The position numbers and the translations under genes are program-made. A DNA stretch of 64,000 nucleotides from Betaproteobacteria bacterium GR16-43. GTDB lineage: Bacteria > Pseudomonadota > Gammaproteobacteria > Burkholderiales > Usitatibacteraceae. The stretch lies in assembly GCA_001953215.1 (NCBI GenBank), contig CP019169.1, positions 3,844,001-3,908,000 of the forward strand, written 5' to 3'. Shown in pieces: positions 35,066 through 43,908 of the stretch; position 1 is the stretch's first letter; every line of letters begins with the position of its first letter. The notes beneath the pieces were generated by a model, which ran no database searches, had not been told where the DNA came from, and was given only the letters and a program-made list of their open reading frames with translations.

Positions 35066-37575
35066 ACCTCAAGGGTTGCTCTCCCGAACGCATCGCCGGC
35101 GCGGCACTCGTCGCGTACGGCATCGTCGTGATCGCCGGCTGGATCCTGCACTGGCCGATGGTCGTTCGCCTGGGCGTGCCCGGGCAGCTGATCGTCGTCA
35201 ACGCGGCGCTTTGCGCCCTGCTCGCCGGCCTCGCGTTCATCTTTCGCCGCCGCAAGCTCGCGTTCGCCGGAGCCATCGCGGCCGTCGCCTGCGTGACGCT
35301 CGTGCAGCGCGCCTTCGACCTGCAATGGGGCACGGACCTTCCGGCGTTGCACGCGACGATGACGGCGGACCGGCTCTTCCCCGGACGCATGAACTGGAAT
35401 ACGTCGCTCGCGTTCCTGCTGCTCTCCCTCGCGCTCGGCGCCCCGCGCCTGCTGCCGGGCCGCTGGGGCGAGACGCCCGCCTGGGCCGTGGGCGTGCTCG
35501 CCCTCGGCATGGCCGACATGGGCGGCCAACTGCTGCGCCTCGACCTGCTCTTCGACGGCTATGCGCGCCTGCGCATGTCGTATGGGAACTCCGCGGTGAT
35601 GGTGCTCTCGGGCCTGGCGCTGCTCTGGCGCTGGCGGCGCGACGGCCTCGACGGCAAGCGTTCGCCGCTCGGCCCGGGACGCCGGATCCTGGTCGCCGCG
35701 GCGAGCGTGCTGGTGGGCATGGTCGTCGTCACCGGGATCTCGACGCTCGCTTTCTCGATCCGCCATACGCGCATCGCGTTCGAGGAAGAGATGCGCGAGC
35801 GCCTCACTTCGCACGCGCGGCGCATGTCGATCATCCTCGAGGACCGCATCGAAGCCGGGCGCATGGTCGCCACGCGGCCGATGGTTCGCGAAGCGCTGGC
35901 GCGCGCCACCCAGGGCACCTCGGGCCTCGCCGCGGCGAAAAACCTCGAGGCGAACGCGCGCGACCTGCTCAAGTCCGACTTCAGTACCTTCATCGTGAAC
36001 CGGATGGACGGGCGGGAAGTGATCCGCGTGGGCCACCCCGACCCGATGCGCTTCGCGGTCCCGCTCGAGGGCACGACGCACTCGGCGTGGCTCGCGTGGG
36101 ACAACGGCCCGCTGCTGCGCCAGGTGATCCCGGTGATCGAAGGCACGCGCCAGGTGGGCTGGGCGCAGATCGAGCAGCGCGTGCCGCGCCTGGGCCAGGT
36201 GCTGGCCGACGTCTCCGGCCTCGGCCGCTCCGGCGAGATCGCGGTGTGCAGCCTGGACGACCAGAACCTCACGTGCCTGCCGAGGCGCTTCGACATGAAG
36301 CCGCATCGCATGATCCCGATCGAAGCGGATGGCCGCTGGCTGCCCACCGCCCTCGCCGCACGCGGCGAAGTCGGCGCGGGCGAAATCGGCAACCCGCGCG
36401 ACCGCCTGGCGCTCACGGCCTGGGGTCCGGTCGGCGAGACGGGCCTGGGCATGAGCATCCGCATGAACGCGTCCGAAGTCTTCGAGCAGGTGCGCGAGGA
36501 ATTGCTGGTGAGCATGCCGGTGTTCCTGCTGTGCCTCGGCGTGGGACTGGTGCTCATCGTCACGCAGGTGGCCCCGGTCGTGAAGCGCCTGCGCGCCTCC
36601 GAACGCATGGCCATCGCGGTCAACAGCTCGCTCATGCGCGTGACCCAGCGCCTCGAGGCGAGCGAGCGCCAGATGCGCACCATCGCCGACAACCTGCCCG
36701 TGCTGGTGGCGTACGTGGACCGCGAGCACCGCTACACCTTCGCGAACGATCGCTTCCAGTCCTTCTTCGGCATCGCGCGCGAAGAAGCCATCGGGAAGAC
36801 GGTCGCCGAGGTGCTCGGGGCCGAGGGCGCGGCGGGCGCGCAGCGCTACATCGAGATGGCGCTCGCCGGAAGCCCGGTCACCTACGAACGCATCGACGTG
36901 TTCCGCGGCCGCGAGCGCCACGTGCACGCGAGCTACCTGCCCGACATGGACGAAGACGGCAACATCATGGGCTTCTTCGCGATGCTGCAGGACGTAACCG
37001 TCGCCAAGCGCGCGGAGCTGGAGCTGCAACGCCTGGCGCGCTTCGATTCGCTCACGGGCCTGCCCAACCGGCTGATGCTCGACGAGCGCATCGTGCGGGC
37101 CCAGGCACGCTCGGCGCGCGCCGACGCGGAGTCGCTGGCCCTCCTGTTCCTCGACCTCGACAAGTTCAAGGCCGTGAACGACACGCACGGGCACGATTCC
37201 GGCGACGCGGTGCTGAAGGAATTCGCGCGCCGCATGCAAGCCTGCGTCCGGCGAACCGACACCGTCGCGCGCCTGGCGGGCGACGAATTCGTCGTGCTCC
37301 TCGAAGGGCTCAAGGACAAATGCGAAGCCGAGCTCGTGGCCGCGAAGATCATCGCCGCCATGGCCCTGCCCATCGTGCTTCCGGGCGACCTGATGGTCGT
37401 GGTGGGTACCAGCATCGGCATCGCCCCGGCGGGTGACCCGGACGAATCCAGCGCGCAGTGGCTGAAGCGCGCGGACGCGGCGCTCTATCGCGCCAAGGCC
37501 GCGGGCCGCAGGACCGTCGCGGTCGATGTTCGTCCTGACTTGGAGACCGAGAGAGTTTCAGCGAAGCACGATTGA
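35062..37575 (+). CDS. Membrane PAS-GGDEF diguanylate cyclase
   Basis: An 837-residue protein. About six N-terminal membrane helices (to about 200) are followed by another helix, a periplasmic sensor-like region (about 240-480), a further membrane helix (about 485-507), a PAS domain (about 540-655) and a GGDEF domain. The signature is AGDEF, with an inhibitory I-site RRTD five residues before it; the A for G change is found in active enzymes. It probably makes c-di-GMP that acts on YcgR. It is co-transcribed with fliR. Its last dozen residues lie in a duplicated segment and its stop is supplied by a CGCAGAGG repeat. Confidence 0.9.
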   Translation: MNLKGCSPERIAGAALVAYGIVVIAGWILHWPMVVRLGVPGQLIVVNAALCALLAGLAFIFRRRKLAFAGAIAAVACVTLVQRAFDLQWGTDLPALHATMTADRLFPGRMNWNTSLAFLLLSLALGAPRLLPGRWGETPAWAVGVLALGMADMGGQLLRLDLLFDGYARLRMSYGNSAVMVLSGLALLWRWRRDGLDGKRSPLGPGRRILVAAASVLVGMVVVTGISTLAFSIRHTRIAFEEEMRERLTSHARRMSIILEDRIEAGRMVATRPMVREALARATQGTSGLAAAKNLEANARDLLKSDFSTFIVNRMDGREVIRVGHPDPMRFAVPLEGTTHSAWLAWDNGPLLRQVIPVIEGTRQVGWAQIEQRVPRLGQVLADVSGLGRSGEIAVCSLDDQNLTCLPRRFDMKPHRMIPIEADGRWLPTALAARGEVGAGEIGNPRDRLALTAWGPVGETGLGMSIRMNASEVFEQVREELLVSMPVFLLCLGVGLVLIVTQVAPVVKRLRASERMAIAVNSSLMRVTQRLEASERQMRTIADNLPVLVAYVDREHRYTFANDRFQSFFGIAREEAIGKTVAEVLGAEGAAGAQRYIEMALAGSPVTYERIDVFRGRERHVHASYLPDMDEDGNIMGFFAMLQDVTVAKRAELELQRLARFDSLTGLPNRLMLDERIVRAQARSARADAESLALLFLDLDKFKAVNDTHGHDSGDAVLKEFARRMQACVRRTDTVARLAGDEFVVLLEGLKDKCEAELVAAKIIAAMALPIVLPGDLMVVVGTSIGIAPAGDPDESSAQWLKRADAALYRAKAAGRRTVAVDVRPDLETERVSAKHD

Positions 37576-37706
37576 ACCGCAGAGGCCCCGGAGGCCCCTG
37601 AGAAAGACAAAGCTTCTTGAGTGGGCGTCCGGCTACGATGGTCGCGAGAGGCCGTGCCGAACAGCCTTGGGTTTCCTCAGGGGCCTCCGGGGCCTCTGCG
37701 GTTCAA
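37572..37706. repeat. CGCAGAGG palindrome, copy 5 (GGCCCC subfamily)
   Basis: Arms at 37572-37606 and 37672-37706 with core TTGAACCGCAGAGGCCCC are near-perfect reverse complements around a 65-bp spacer. The TGA inside TTGAACC is the stop codon of the GGDEF gene. Confidence 0.88.
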
Positions 37707-37735
37707 TCGCCTTTTTCTGCCCTTCATCGCCGTCG

Positions 37736-37937
37736 CTAAGCCGCCTCGCGATGCTGCTGTTCCAGCACTTCGTAGCCGCACGAAATCCATCCACGCCCCT
37801 GGCGGCGGACACGATTGAGCGCGATCACGAACACGCATTCCTCGAACGCAAGCTGGTACTTCGCGCGCGGGTCGTAGGCGCCTTCGCTCACGACGATCGC
37901 ATCGCCGCGGCCGCAGGCATCCGGGCCCGGCACGAAC
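37736..37937 (-). pseudogene. Orphan C-terminal fragment of the PilZ-like gene (duplication remnant)
   Basis: This stretch encodes the last 66 or so residues of the PilZ-like protein (from PGPDACGRGDAIVVSEGAYD to EQQHREAA) with a stop at 37736, exactly 402 bp from the stop of the intact gene at 38138. It has no ribosome binding site or promoter of its own. It arose from the tandem duplication. Confidence 0.85.
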
Positions 37938-37973
37938 GGCTTTGGAGACCGAGAGAGTTTCAGCGAAGCACGA

Positions 37974-38108
37974 TTGAACCGCAGAGGCCCCGGAGGCCCC
38001 TGAGAAAGACAAAGCTTCTTGAGTGGGCGTCCGGCTACGATGGTCGCGAGAGGCCGTGCCGAACAGCCTTGGGTTTCCTCAGGGGCCTCCGGGGCCTCTG
38101 CGGTTCAA
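37974..38108. repeat. CGCAGAGG palindrome, copy 6 (duplicate of copy 5)
   Basis: Second copy of the preceding palindrome, offset by 402 bp, with arms at 37974-38008 and 38074-38108. It ends about 30 bp from the stop of the intact PilZ-like gene. Confidence 0.9.
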
Positions 38109-38137
38109 TCGCCTTTTTCTGCCCTTCATCGCCGTCG

Positions 38138-39706
38138 CTAAGCCGCCTCGCGATGCTGCTGTTCCAGCACCTCGTAGCCGCACGAAATCCATCCACGCCC
38201 CTGGCGGCGGACACGATTGAGCGCGATCACGAACACGCATTCCTCGAACGCAAGCTGGTACTTCGCGCGCGGGTCGTAGGCGCCTTCGCTCACGACGATC
38301 GCATCGCCGCGACCGCAGGCATCCGGGCCCGGCACGAACACGCCGCCCAGATCACGGCCGCCACGGCCTTCGGCGCTCGCCAGGCGCGTGAGGCGCACCG
38401 GACGGGCCGAGCGCGAGCGCACCTGCACGCCGATCAACGAACCCGTCGTGCCCTGCGGCGCGCGGCGCATGACCTCGCCCACCGCGAGCGCTCCGCCATC
38501 GGCGATCGCAATGAGGTCGCCCACGCAGATGTCTTCATGCTCGCCACGCTGGGCGACGAGGCCCAGGCCGCCCTCGGAGACGTCGGCCAGGCCCATCCAG
38601 CGGCGCGGCAGCTCGACCTGCTGGAGGTTCGTCAAGGCCTCGCCCTTGGGCCCGCCGGCGTCCACCAGCGTGGCTTCCAGGGCCCGGGGCGCACGCACGG
38701 TCGGCGGCGCATACATCGCGCGCTCGACGATCTCGTGGACGCCCACGAAGGCCTCCACGGTCGCGCCCTCGACCAGCGTGCGCTCGGCACGGCGGGTGGG
38801 CGCCTTGGCGCGCAGTTGCTCGACCAGGCGGTGAAGATGATCCAGGACCACGATGTGTTCCTCGATGCGCAGCTTCGTGCTGACACCCGTGCCCGGGAAG
38901 ATGCGTCCGGCATGGAAGCCGCGTTCCACCGTCATCAACTGGCGCGGCAGGGCTTCGAGCACGAGGTAGCGCAGGTCGCCCATCTCGGCGCGTTCGCCGG
39001 CGCGCAGGCCGTGGCCCTTGGTCACGTCCACCCAGAGCGAGGTGCCCGAGGCGGGCGGCGTGCGCGAGAGCGCGTAGTCGCGCGCCCAGCGCGTGATCCA
39101 CGCATCGGCGATCTCGACCTGCTGGCGCGTGAGGTTGCCCGAGGCGAGGAAGCCCAGCAGCAACGCACGCGAATAGAGTTGGGGCGCCGTGCGCGACACG
39201 GTGGTGCCGTCGGCTTCGACCGGGACATCCGTTTCCGCGATGCCGAATTCCTCGGCCAGGCAGAGCACGCGGCTGGCGCGGGCCAGCAGTCCATTGGGGC
39301 GCGCGATGGCGGCGATGGCATGCCACTTCACGGAATCGCCCGCGGCGCAGAGCGTGGCCGACACGAGGGCCGGCGCGGCTTCGTTGCCGGCCGCGGCTTC
39401 GGAAGCGGTCGCGGCGACGGCGCACCACCGCCATGTCGTGTTCGCGGCCCACTGGGCGAATTCGCGGTCGGCGTCGGTCCATTCGAGCGCGTTGTCGAGC
39501 AGCGCTTCCTGGTCGCGGTTCAGCAGGCGACGGAACAGTTGCAGGCTTTCGCTCAGGGCCGGAGCACGCGAAACGAGTTCGCTGCCGGACAGGCGCGCGA
39601 GCGCCGCGACGTGGGAGGCGAGGCGCGAGCGGAATTCCGCATCGCGCAGTTGCGTGCCCGAGGCGTAGCACTCGCCCAGCGAATCGATGAGGGTCGCGAT
39701 GGACAT
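38138..39706 (-). CDS. PilZ-domain-like protein
   Basis: A 522-residue, mostly helical, cytoplasmic protein (start MSIATLIDSLGECYASG). The C-terminal third contains a PilZ-type DxSxGG motif in RRWMGLADVSEGGLGLVAQR (about residue 395), preceded by an Arg pair that could supply the RxxxR half. The N-terminal 350 residues match no family I recognise. It follows the FimV-like gene by 1 bp, so the two are coupled. A c-di-GMP effector role is inferred. Confidence 0.65.
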   Translation of the reverse strand: MSIATLIDSLGECYASGTQLRDAEFRSRLASHVAALARLSGSELVSRAPALSESLQLFRRLLNRDQEALLDNALEWTDADREFAQWAANTTWRWCAVAATASEAAAGNEAAPALVSATLCAAGDSVKWHAIAAIARPNGLLARASRVLCLAEEFGIAETDVPVEADGTTVSRTAPQLYSRALLLGFLASGNLTRQQVEIADAWITRWARDYALSRTPPASGTSLWVDVTKGHGLRAGERAEMGDLRYLVLEALPRQLMTVERGFHAGRIFPGTGVSTKLRIEEHIVVLDHLHRLVEQLRAKAPTRRAERTLVEGATVEAFVGVHEIVERAMYAPPTVRAPRALEATLVDAGGPKGEALTNLQQVELPRRWMGLADVSEGGLGLVAQRGEHEDICVGDLIAIADGGALAVGEVMRRAPQGTTGSLIGVQVRSRSARPVRLTRLASAEGRGGRDLGGVFVPGPDACGRGDAIVVSEGAYDPRAKYQLAFEECVFVIALNRVRRQGRGWISCGYEVLEQQHREAA

Positions 39707-39707
39707 G

Positions 39708-40901
39708 TCAGGCCGCCTTCGAGAGTGTGGGCTTGGCGAAGCGCGCACCGGCGATGAGGCGCGCCCGCAGTTCGGTGCCGGCCACTTCGGCCGTGAGGTC
39801 CCAGTTGGCCTGGATCCAGTTGGGCATCTGCGGCCACGGACCCAGGCAATAGTCTTCGTCCTTCGGCGCGGAAGGGTCCTGCGCGAAGAGCGGGTGCATC
39901 TGCGCGATGCGGCGGCCCAGGCGCGTGATCTCCGGCCAGTCGGGCGAATCGGGATGCGTGCCGCGGAATGCATGCGCGAGGCGCGTGTAGCGGTCGGAAT
40001 CCTGGTCGAGGAAGGCGATCTCGAGGCTCGCAAGCCACGCGGCTTCGTGCTCCGGGTGCTCTTCCACGGCGAGGTCGAGGAGTTCGCCCGCACGCGCCGC
40101 GAGGCCGTCTTCGAACAGCAGGCGCGCGCACTTCACGATGTGCGGAACGTTGCCGAGATCCTCGGCGCTCTTCAGCACGCCGGGGAATCGCGCGGCGAGG
40201 TAGCGCTGGCGGATGCGCGTGGCGACCGGATCGAGCGAGGGTCCTGCGGTTTCGCCGGCCTTCTCGGGCTCGCGCCGCAATGTGATCGGGCCGCTCGGGG
40301 GCACGGGGCTATCCCACACCAGCGCCTCGAGTTCGGGGGCCAGCGGGGCCGCGGTGAATCGTGCGGTCGTCGCGGACTGGGCCGGTGTCGCGACGGGCTT
40401 CGAAGACTTGGGCGGGAACGTACCACCGATCTTCGGCAGCTTCTGCGCGGGTTGCGAACCCGTGGCCGCAGGGAGCTTCTGCGCGGGATGCGAGCCCGTG
40501 GGCGACGGGACCTTCCGGGCGGCATGCGAGCCCGTAGCGGCAAATTGCGTCGCCGTCGCTTTCGGCCGGCTTCCGGTTCCGGTCTTCGGACCGTTGGGGT
40601 TGAGGCGCGGGGCGATCTCGTCGGAGACCTTGCGGCGGCGACCGAAGTAGAACAGCGCCGCGGCACCGAGGCCGAGGGCCGCGGGGATGGTGAGGGCGAC
40701 CGGCGTACGCGACGTGATCTGCGAGAGCGAATCGCTCATGCTCGAATCGCGCACGATCACGCGCCGTTCGCGCGGAGCGTCCACGAGGGGCACGGCCTGG
40801 GCCACGGCCACCGGGGCGTTCGCGGGTTCTTCCACCTTGGCCTCCTCGGCCCGGGCGGAGAAAGCGATCACGGCGATGGCGAGGAATGCGTAGCGTTTCA
40901 T
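39708..40901 (-). CDS. FimV-like membrane protein with internal repeats
   Basis: A 397-residue protein with a signal peptide (MKRYAFLAIAVIAFSARAEE), a periplasmic stretch, one membrane helix (about 70-90; PAALGLGAAALFYFGRRRK) and a cytoplasmic part. The latter has a triplicated 12-residue repeat (variants of TGSHPAQKLPAA) and a helical TPR-like C-terminus (about 220-390). The layout recalls FimV/TspA proteins, which organise polar motility machines. It overlaps the HDOD gene by 4 bp and precedes the PilZ-like gene. I do not know its function. Confidence 0.6.
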   Translation of the reverse strand: MKRYAFLAIAVIAFSARAEEAKVEEPANAPVAVAQAVPLVDAPRERRVIVRDSSMSDSLSQITSRTPVALTIPAALGLGAAALFYFGRRRKVSDEIAPRLNPNGPKTGTGSRPKATATQFAATGSHAARKVPSPTGSHPAQKLPAATGSQPAQKLPKIGGTFPPKSSKPVATPAQSATTARFTAAPLAPELEALVWDSPVPPSGPITLRREPEKAGETAGPSLDPVATRIRQRYLAARFPGVLKSAEDLGNVPHIVKCARLLFEDGLAARAGELLDLAVEEHPEHEAAWLASLEIAFLDQDSDRYTRLAHAFRGTHPDSPDWPEITRLGRRIAQMHPLFAQDPSAPKDEDYCLGPWPQMPNWIQANWDLTAEVAGTELRARLIAGARFAKPTLSKAA

Positions 40902-42088
40902 GCGGCACCTCCCGATTCGAAGCGGGTGCGAACGGCCGCGGAGCACGCGGCCACGAGACTGCGATTGACGAACGAAGGAGAAAGGGCGAGCGCCTCGACT
41001 TCGGCGGCGACCTGCGACGGGCCCGCGCGATCCTCGAGGGACTCGGCGAGCTTGAGGAGCCCGCCATACGGGCCGGTGCGCGACGTCACCGCCTCGGCGA
41101 CTTCGGGCGCGACCGCGACTTTCGCGAAGATCTCCTCGAAGCTGACGCCGAGGATGCGATCCAGCAGCGAGAACGCGCCGGTGAGGAAGAGGTCGTCCTG
41201 CGCGTCCTGGAAACCGAGCTCCGTACCCACGAGGTCGAGGAAGGTCGCGCGCGTGAGCGAAATCTGCGAGAGCGCGGGGGCGCTGTCGGCGTTGGCGGTG
41301 GCGAGCAGCATCGAGAGCCAGCGCTTCAGGCGCTGCATGCCGAGGATCTGGATCGCGTGCTGGAAGGACCGGATCTCGACCGTGAGGCCCATCGCCGCCG
41401 AATTCACGATGGCAACCAGTTTGTACGCGAGGACCACGTCGCGCTTGAGGATCGCTTCCATCTCGCCGATGTCGGCGTCGCGCGTCACGAGTTCGAGCAG
41501 CGAGAGAATGCTCGCGGCACCCGCGAGGGACTTCTTCTTCTCGCCTTCGGGGGGTGCGAGGAACGACCAGCCTGAAGCCGACTCCGCGCCGCGCAGCATC
41601 GCGAGCTTGTAGGTTCGCGGCGTCTCGGCTTCGAGCGCGACCCACTTGGTGCCGCGGCAGAGTGCCTTGATCGGCTCGCCCTGGGCGGAACCGAGCGCAT
41701 CGACCGGGACCGACAAATAAGGAAAGGTACCGGGGGCCGGCAAGGACCCTTCGGACACCGAAGCACAGAAAGGAGGACGGGAGCCGTTCCAGGCCCCCGC
41801 CCAAGCGACGTCCACCTCAGTCAAAGGAGGGACTTCGAGCACGGTTCCCTGCGGGGGTTTCCACGCAGTGAGGTCGGCGCCCACCGCTTCGGCGGGCACG
41901 CGAACGAAAAGGGGCGAATCGTGGGCATCCCATGTGGCCACGGCATCGCCGAGGGCCCGGGCGGCATCCTTCGGCGCGCAGCGGGACTCGCCCAGCCGCA
42001 AGCGGATGCCGGAAATGCGTTGCTTCTTGTCGATCAGGGGGCTGTAGCGAAGCAGCAGCGACCCGGTTCCTGCGCTCATGGGAAACAC
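40898..42088 (-). CDS. HDOD-domain signalling protein (EAL-HDOD/YuxH-like)
   Basis: A 396-residue protein. The N-terminal 180 residues resemble a degenerate EAL domain without catalytic residues. The HDOD domain covers about 190-390 (LLELVTRDADIGEMEAILKR, KLVAIVNSAAMGL, FQHAIQILGMQRLKRWLSML). HDOD proteins act in signalling linked to motility and c-di-GMP. It heads a three-gene unit with the FimV-like and PilZ-like genes. An internal ATG three codons in (42079) is also possible. Confidence 0.85.
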   Translation of the reverse strand: MFPMSAGTGSLLLRYSPLIDKKQRISGIRLRLGESRCAPKDAARALGDAVATWDAHDSPLFVRVPAEAVGADLTAWKPPQGTVLEVPPLTEVDVAWAGAWNGSRPPFCASVSEGSLPAPGTFPYLSVPVDALGSAQGEPIKALCRGTKWVALEAETPRTYKLAMLRGAESASGWSFLAPPEGEKKKSLAGAASILSLLELVTRDADIGEMEAILKRDVVLAYKLVAIVNSAAMGLTVEIRSFQHAIQILGMQRLKRWLSMLLATANADSAPALSQISLTRATFLDLVGTELGFQDAQDDLFLTGAFSLLDRILGVSFEEIFAKVAVAPEVAEAVTSRTGPYGGLLKLAESLEDRAGPSQVAAEVEALALSPSFVNRSLVAACSAAVRTRFESGGAA

Positions 42089-42198
42089 CCTTGTCCACTC
42101 GTACGAGAGGGGTATCGGGCTGTTTCCGGAAAACTTGAGCGGGAACCCTGGGCGACCGCCAAGACGACGCGGGAACGGACATATTAACGGAACAAGTG

Positions 42199-42239
42199 TA
42201 TCGACAATATTTGATAATTTGTTGTTTTATCGATATATT
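42199..42239 (+). promoter_or_regulatory. Promoter and possible operator of the fic gene
   Basis: In a strikingly AT-rich stretch, TTGATA (42211-42216), 17 bases and TATATT (42234-42239) form a strong sigma-70-type promoter. The inverted repeat TATCGA (42199-42204) / TCGATA (42230-42235), 31 bp centre to centre, flanks the -35 and overlaps the -10. The start codon at 42247 is so close that the message may be leaderless. Confidence 0.65.
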
Positions 42240-42246
42240 AATCGGA

Positions 42247-43485
42247 ATGAATACTGGAACCAAACTGGACCGAAGCCCCCATCAGATGGAGCCCCTCCTG
42301 GTCGGGCGCCGGGACGAGCTCGCCAGTCGCACCCTGCAGCTCGCGACGGCGGCCACGCGCCTGGAAGGCACCGTGCAGGGCGCCACGCGCGCGGCGATCG
42401 CCGGCCTGGTCCGCGAGATGAATTGCTACTACTCGAACCTGATCGAAGGCGCCAATACGCTGCCCCTGGATATCGAGCGCGCGCTGCGCGACGAATTCGC
42501 CCCGAAGAAGGAGGTTCGGGACCTCCAGAAGCTCGCGCTCTCGCACATCGCCGCGGAATCACAACTGGAAGCGGAGGTCGATCGCGGCGCCATGCCCACG
42601 TCTCCCGAGGTCATCGCCTGGGTTCACGGCGCCATCTACAAGGACCTGCCAAGGGAGTTGATGAAGCTGAATGACGGCTCGATGCTGGTGCCGGGAAGAC
42701 CGCGTGACATCGAGGTCAAGGTCGGCAACCACGTGGCGCCGGGGGCCGCCAGCGTGCCCGCGCTGCTGGATCGATTCCACTCGGTCTACGGGAAGCTCGA
42801 GCCCTCGGTCGCGTCGATTCCGGAGGTCATGGCCGCGCATCATCGCCTCACGTGGATCCACCCGTTCGCCGATGGAAACGGGCGCGTGGCCCGTCTCATC
42901 ACCGGCGCCATGCTGCGCAAGTGCGGCGCGAATACCGATTCGCTTTGGTCGCTCTCGCGCGGACTCGCGCGCGACGCGACAACCTACAAGACGATGCTCG
43001 CGAACGCCGATGCTCCCCGGCGCGGAGATCTCGACGGGCGCGGCAACCTCTCCCTGGGTGCGCTCGTCGAGTTCTGTGTGTTCATGATGGATCGCGCGAT
43101 CGACCAGGCGGAGTTCATGACGAGGATGCTCGACCTTCCGAGGCTCGCCTCACGCGTGCAGAACTACTTTCGCCAGGCCCGCGCCGACGTGAAGTTCGAG
43201 GGCGCGCACCTGGTGAACCAGGCACTCGCGTTCGGCGAGATGGAACGCGGCGAAGCGGCTCGGATCTCCGGACTGAGCGAACGCGTCGCGCGCGACCTCG
43301 TCGGGCAATTGCTCGAGGAAGGCCTGCTCGTGACGGATTCGCCCCGTGGACGGCTGCTTCGCGCAGGCTTCCCGGTGAAGGCGCGCGGATACTTTTTCCC
43401 GAATCTCTATCCAGCCGGCCTGGATGGCCCGGTCGACGATCCCGAAATCCGCAAGCTCGCTCGCGCTCCTCGCCGCAGGATCTGA
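42247..43485 (+). CDS. Fic family protein with C-terminal winged helix
   Basis: A 412-residue protein. The complete catalytic motif is HPFADGNGRVARLI (about residue 203; HxFx(D/E)GNGRxxR), so AMP transfer or a related activity is likely. The N-terminal inhibitory motif is SNLIEGANT (S-x-x-x-E-G), making it a self-inhibited class II Fic. The C-terminal 80 residues form a winged-helix-type DNA-binding domain (MERGEAARISGLSERVARDL). ATG 42247 is preferred to a GTG at 42196, which lies inside the promoter. Composition of the upstream region suggests separate acquisition. Confidence 0.92.
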   Translation: MNTGTKLDRSPHQMEPLLVGRRDELASRTLQLATAATRLEGTVQGATRAAIAGLVREMNCYYSNLIEGANTLPLDIERALRDEFAPKKEVRDLQKLALSHIAAESQLEAEVDRGAMPTSPEVIAWVHGAIYKDLPRELMKLNDGSMLVPGRPRDIEVKVGNHVAPGAASVPALLDRFHSVYGKLEPSVASIPEVMAAHHRLTWIHPFADGNGRVARLITGAMLRKCGANTDSLWSLSRGLARDATTYKTMLANADAPRRGDLDGRGNLSLGALVEFCVFMMDRAIDQAEFMTRMLDLPRLASRVQNYFRQARADVKFEGAHLVNQALAFGEMERGEAARISGLSERVARDLVGQLLEEGLLVTDSPRGRLLRAGFPVKARGYFFPNLYPAGLDGPVDDPEIRKLARAPRRRI

Positions 43486-43500
43486 CTGCCGAGCCGACCC

Positions 43501-43845
43501 CTAGCGAACTTCGACCAGTTCCACGTCGAACACCAGGGTGGCGTTCGGGGGAATGACGGAGCCGGCGCCGCGCGTGCCGTAACCGAGATCCGGCGGGATG
43601 ATCAGGGTGCGCTTGCCGCCCACCTTCATGCCCTTCACGCCTTCGTCCCAGCCATGGATCACCTGGCCGGAGCCCAGGTCGAACGAGAACGACTGCCCGC
43701 GATCGTGCGAGCTGTCGAACTTGGCGCCCTTCCCGTCGGGCTTCGACGGGTCATGGAGCCATCCGGTGTAGTGGACCGAAATCGGTCCTTTCACGGCTTC
43801 CTTGCCGGAACCCACGGTGTTGTCGGTCTTGATCAGCGCGGCCAT
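43501..43845 (-). CDS. FKBP-type peptidyl-prolyl cis-trans isomerase
   Basis: A 114-residue single FKBP domain without signal peptide: [49 protein letters not shown] and the end motif [17 protein letters not shown]. It catalyses proline isomerisation in the cytoplasm. ATG 43845 is chosen because a GGGGGG box lies 8 bases upstream. It is convergent with fic. Confidence 0.95.
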   Translation of the reverse strand: MAALIKTDNTVGSGKEAVKGPISVHYTGWLHDPSKPDGKGAKFDSSHDRGQSFSFDLGSGQVIHGWDEGVKGMKVGGKRTLIIPPDLGYGTRGAGSVIPPNATLVFDVELVEVR

Positions 43846-43908
43846 TTTTTGTACCCCCCGAGTAATTAACACAAGGATAACTGCTCGGGGCCCTTCGGCA
43901 CTAGCGCG

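Larger units (their letters stand above)
37540..38339. repeat. 402-bp tandem duplication between the GGDEF and PilZ-like genes
   Basis: Positions 37540-37937 and 37942-38339 are identical except for two visible substitutions (37769/38171 and 37910/38312), with period 402. Each unit holds the 3' end of the GGDEF gene, a CGCAGAGG palindrome and the C-terminal codons of the PilZ-like gene. This accounts for the whole gene-free stretch 37576-38137. Confidence 0.95.

Noticed and set aside
34270-37239. 989-codon minus-strand frame
   Set aside because: Antisense to fliR and the GGDEF gene; composition typical of a shadow frame.
37540-38339. Insertion sequence as cause of the repeated segment
   Set aside because: No transposase and no terminal repeats at the unit edges; a simple tandem duplication explains it.
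42196-42246. Upstream GTG start adding 17 residues to the Fic protein
   Set aside because: The added codons lie within the promoter and operator-like repeat and no ribosome binding site precedes them.
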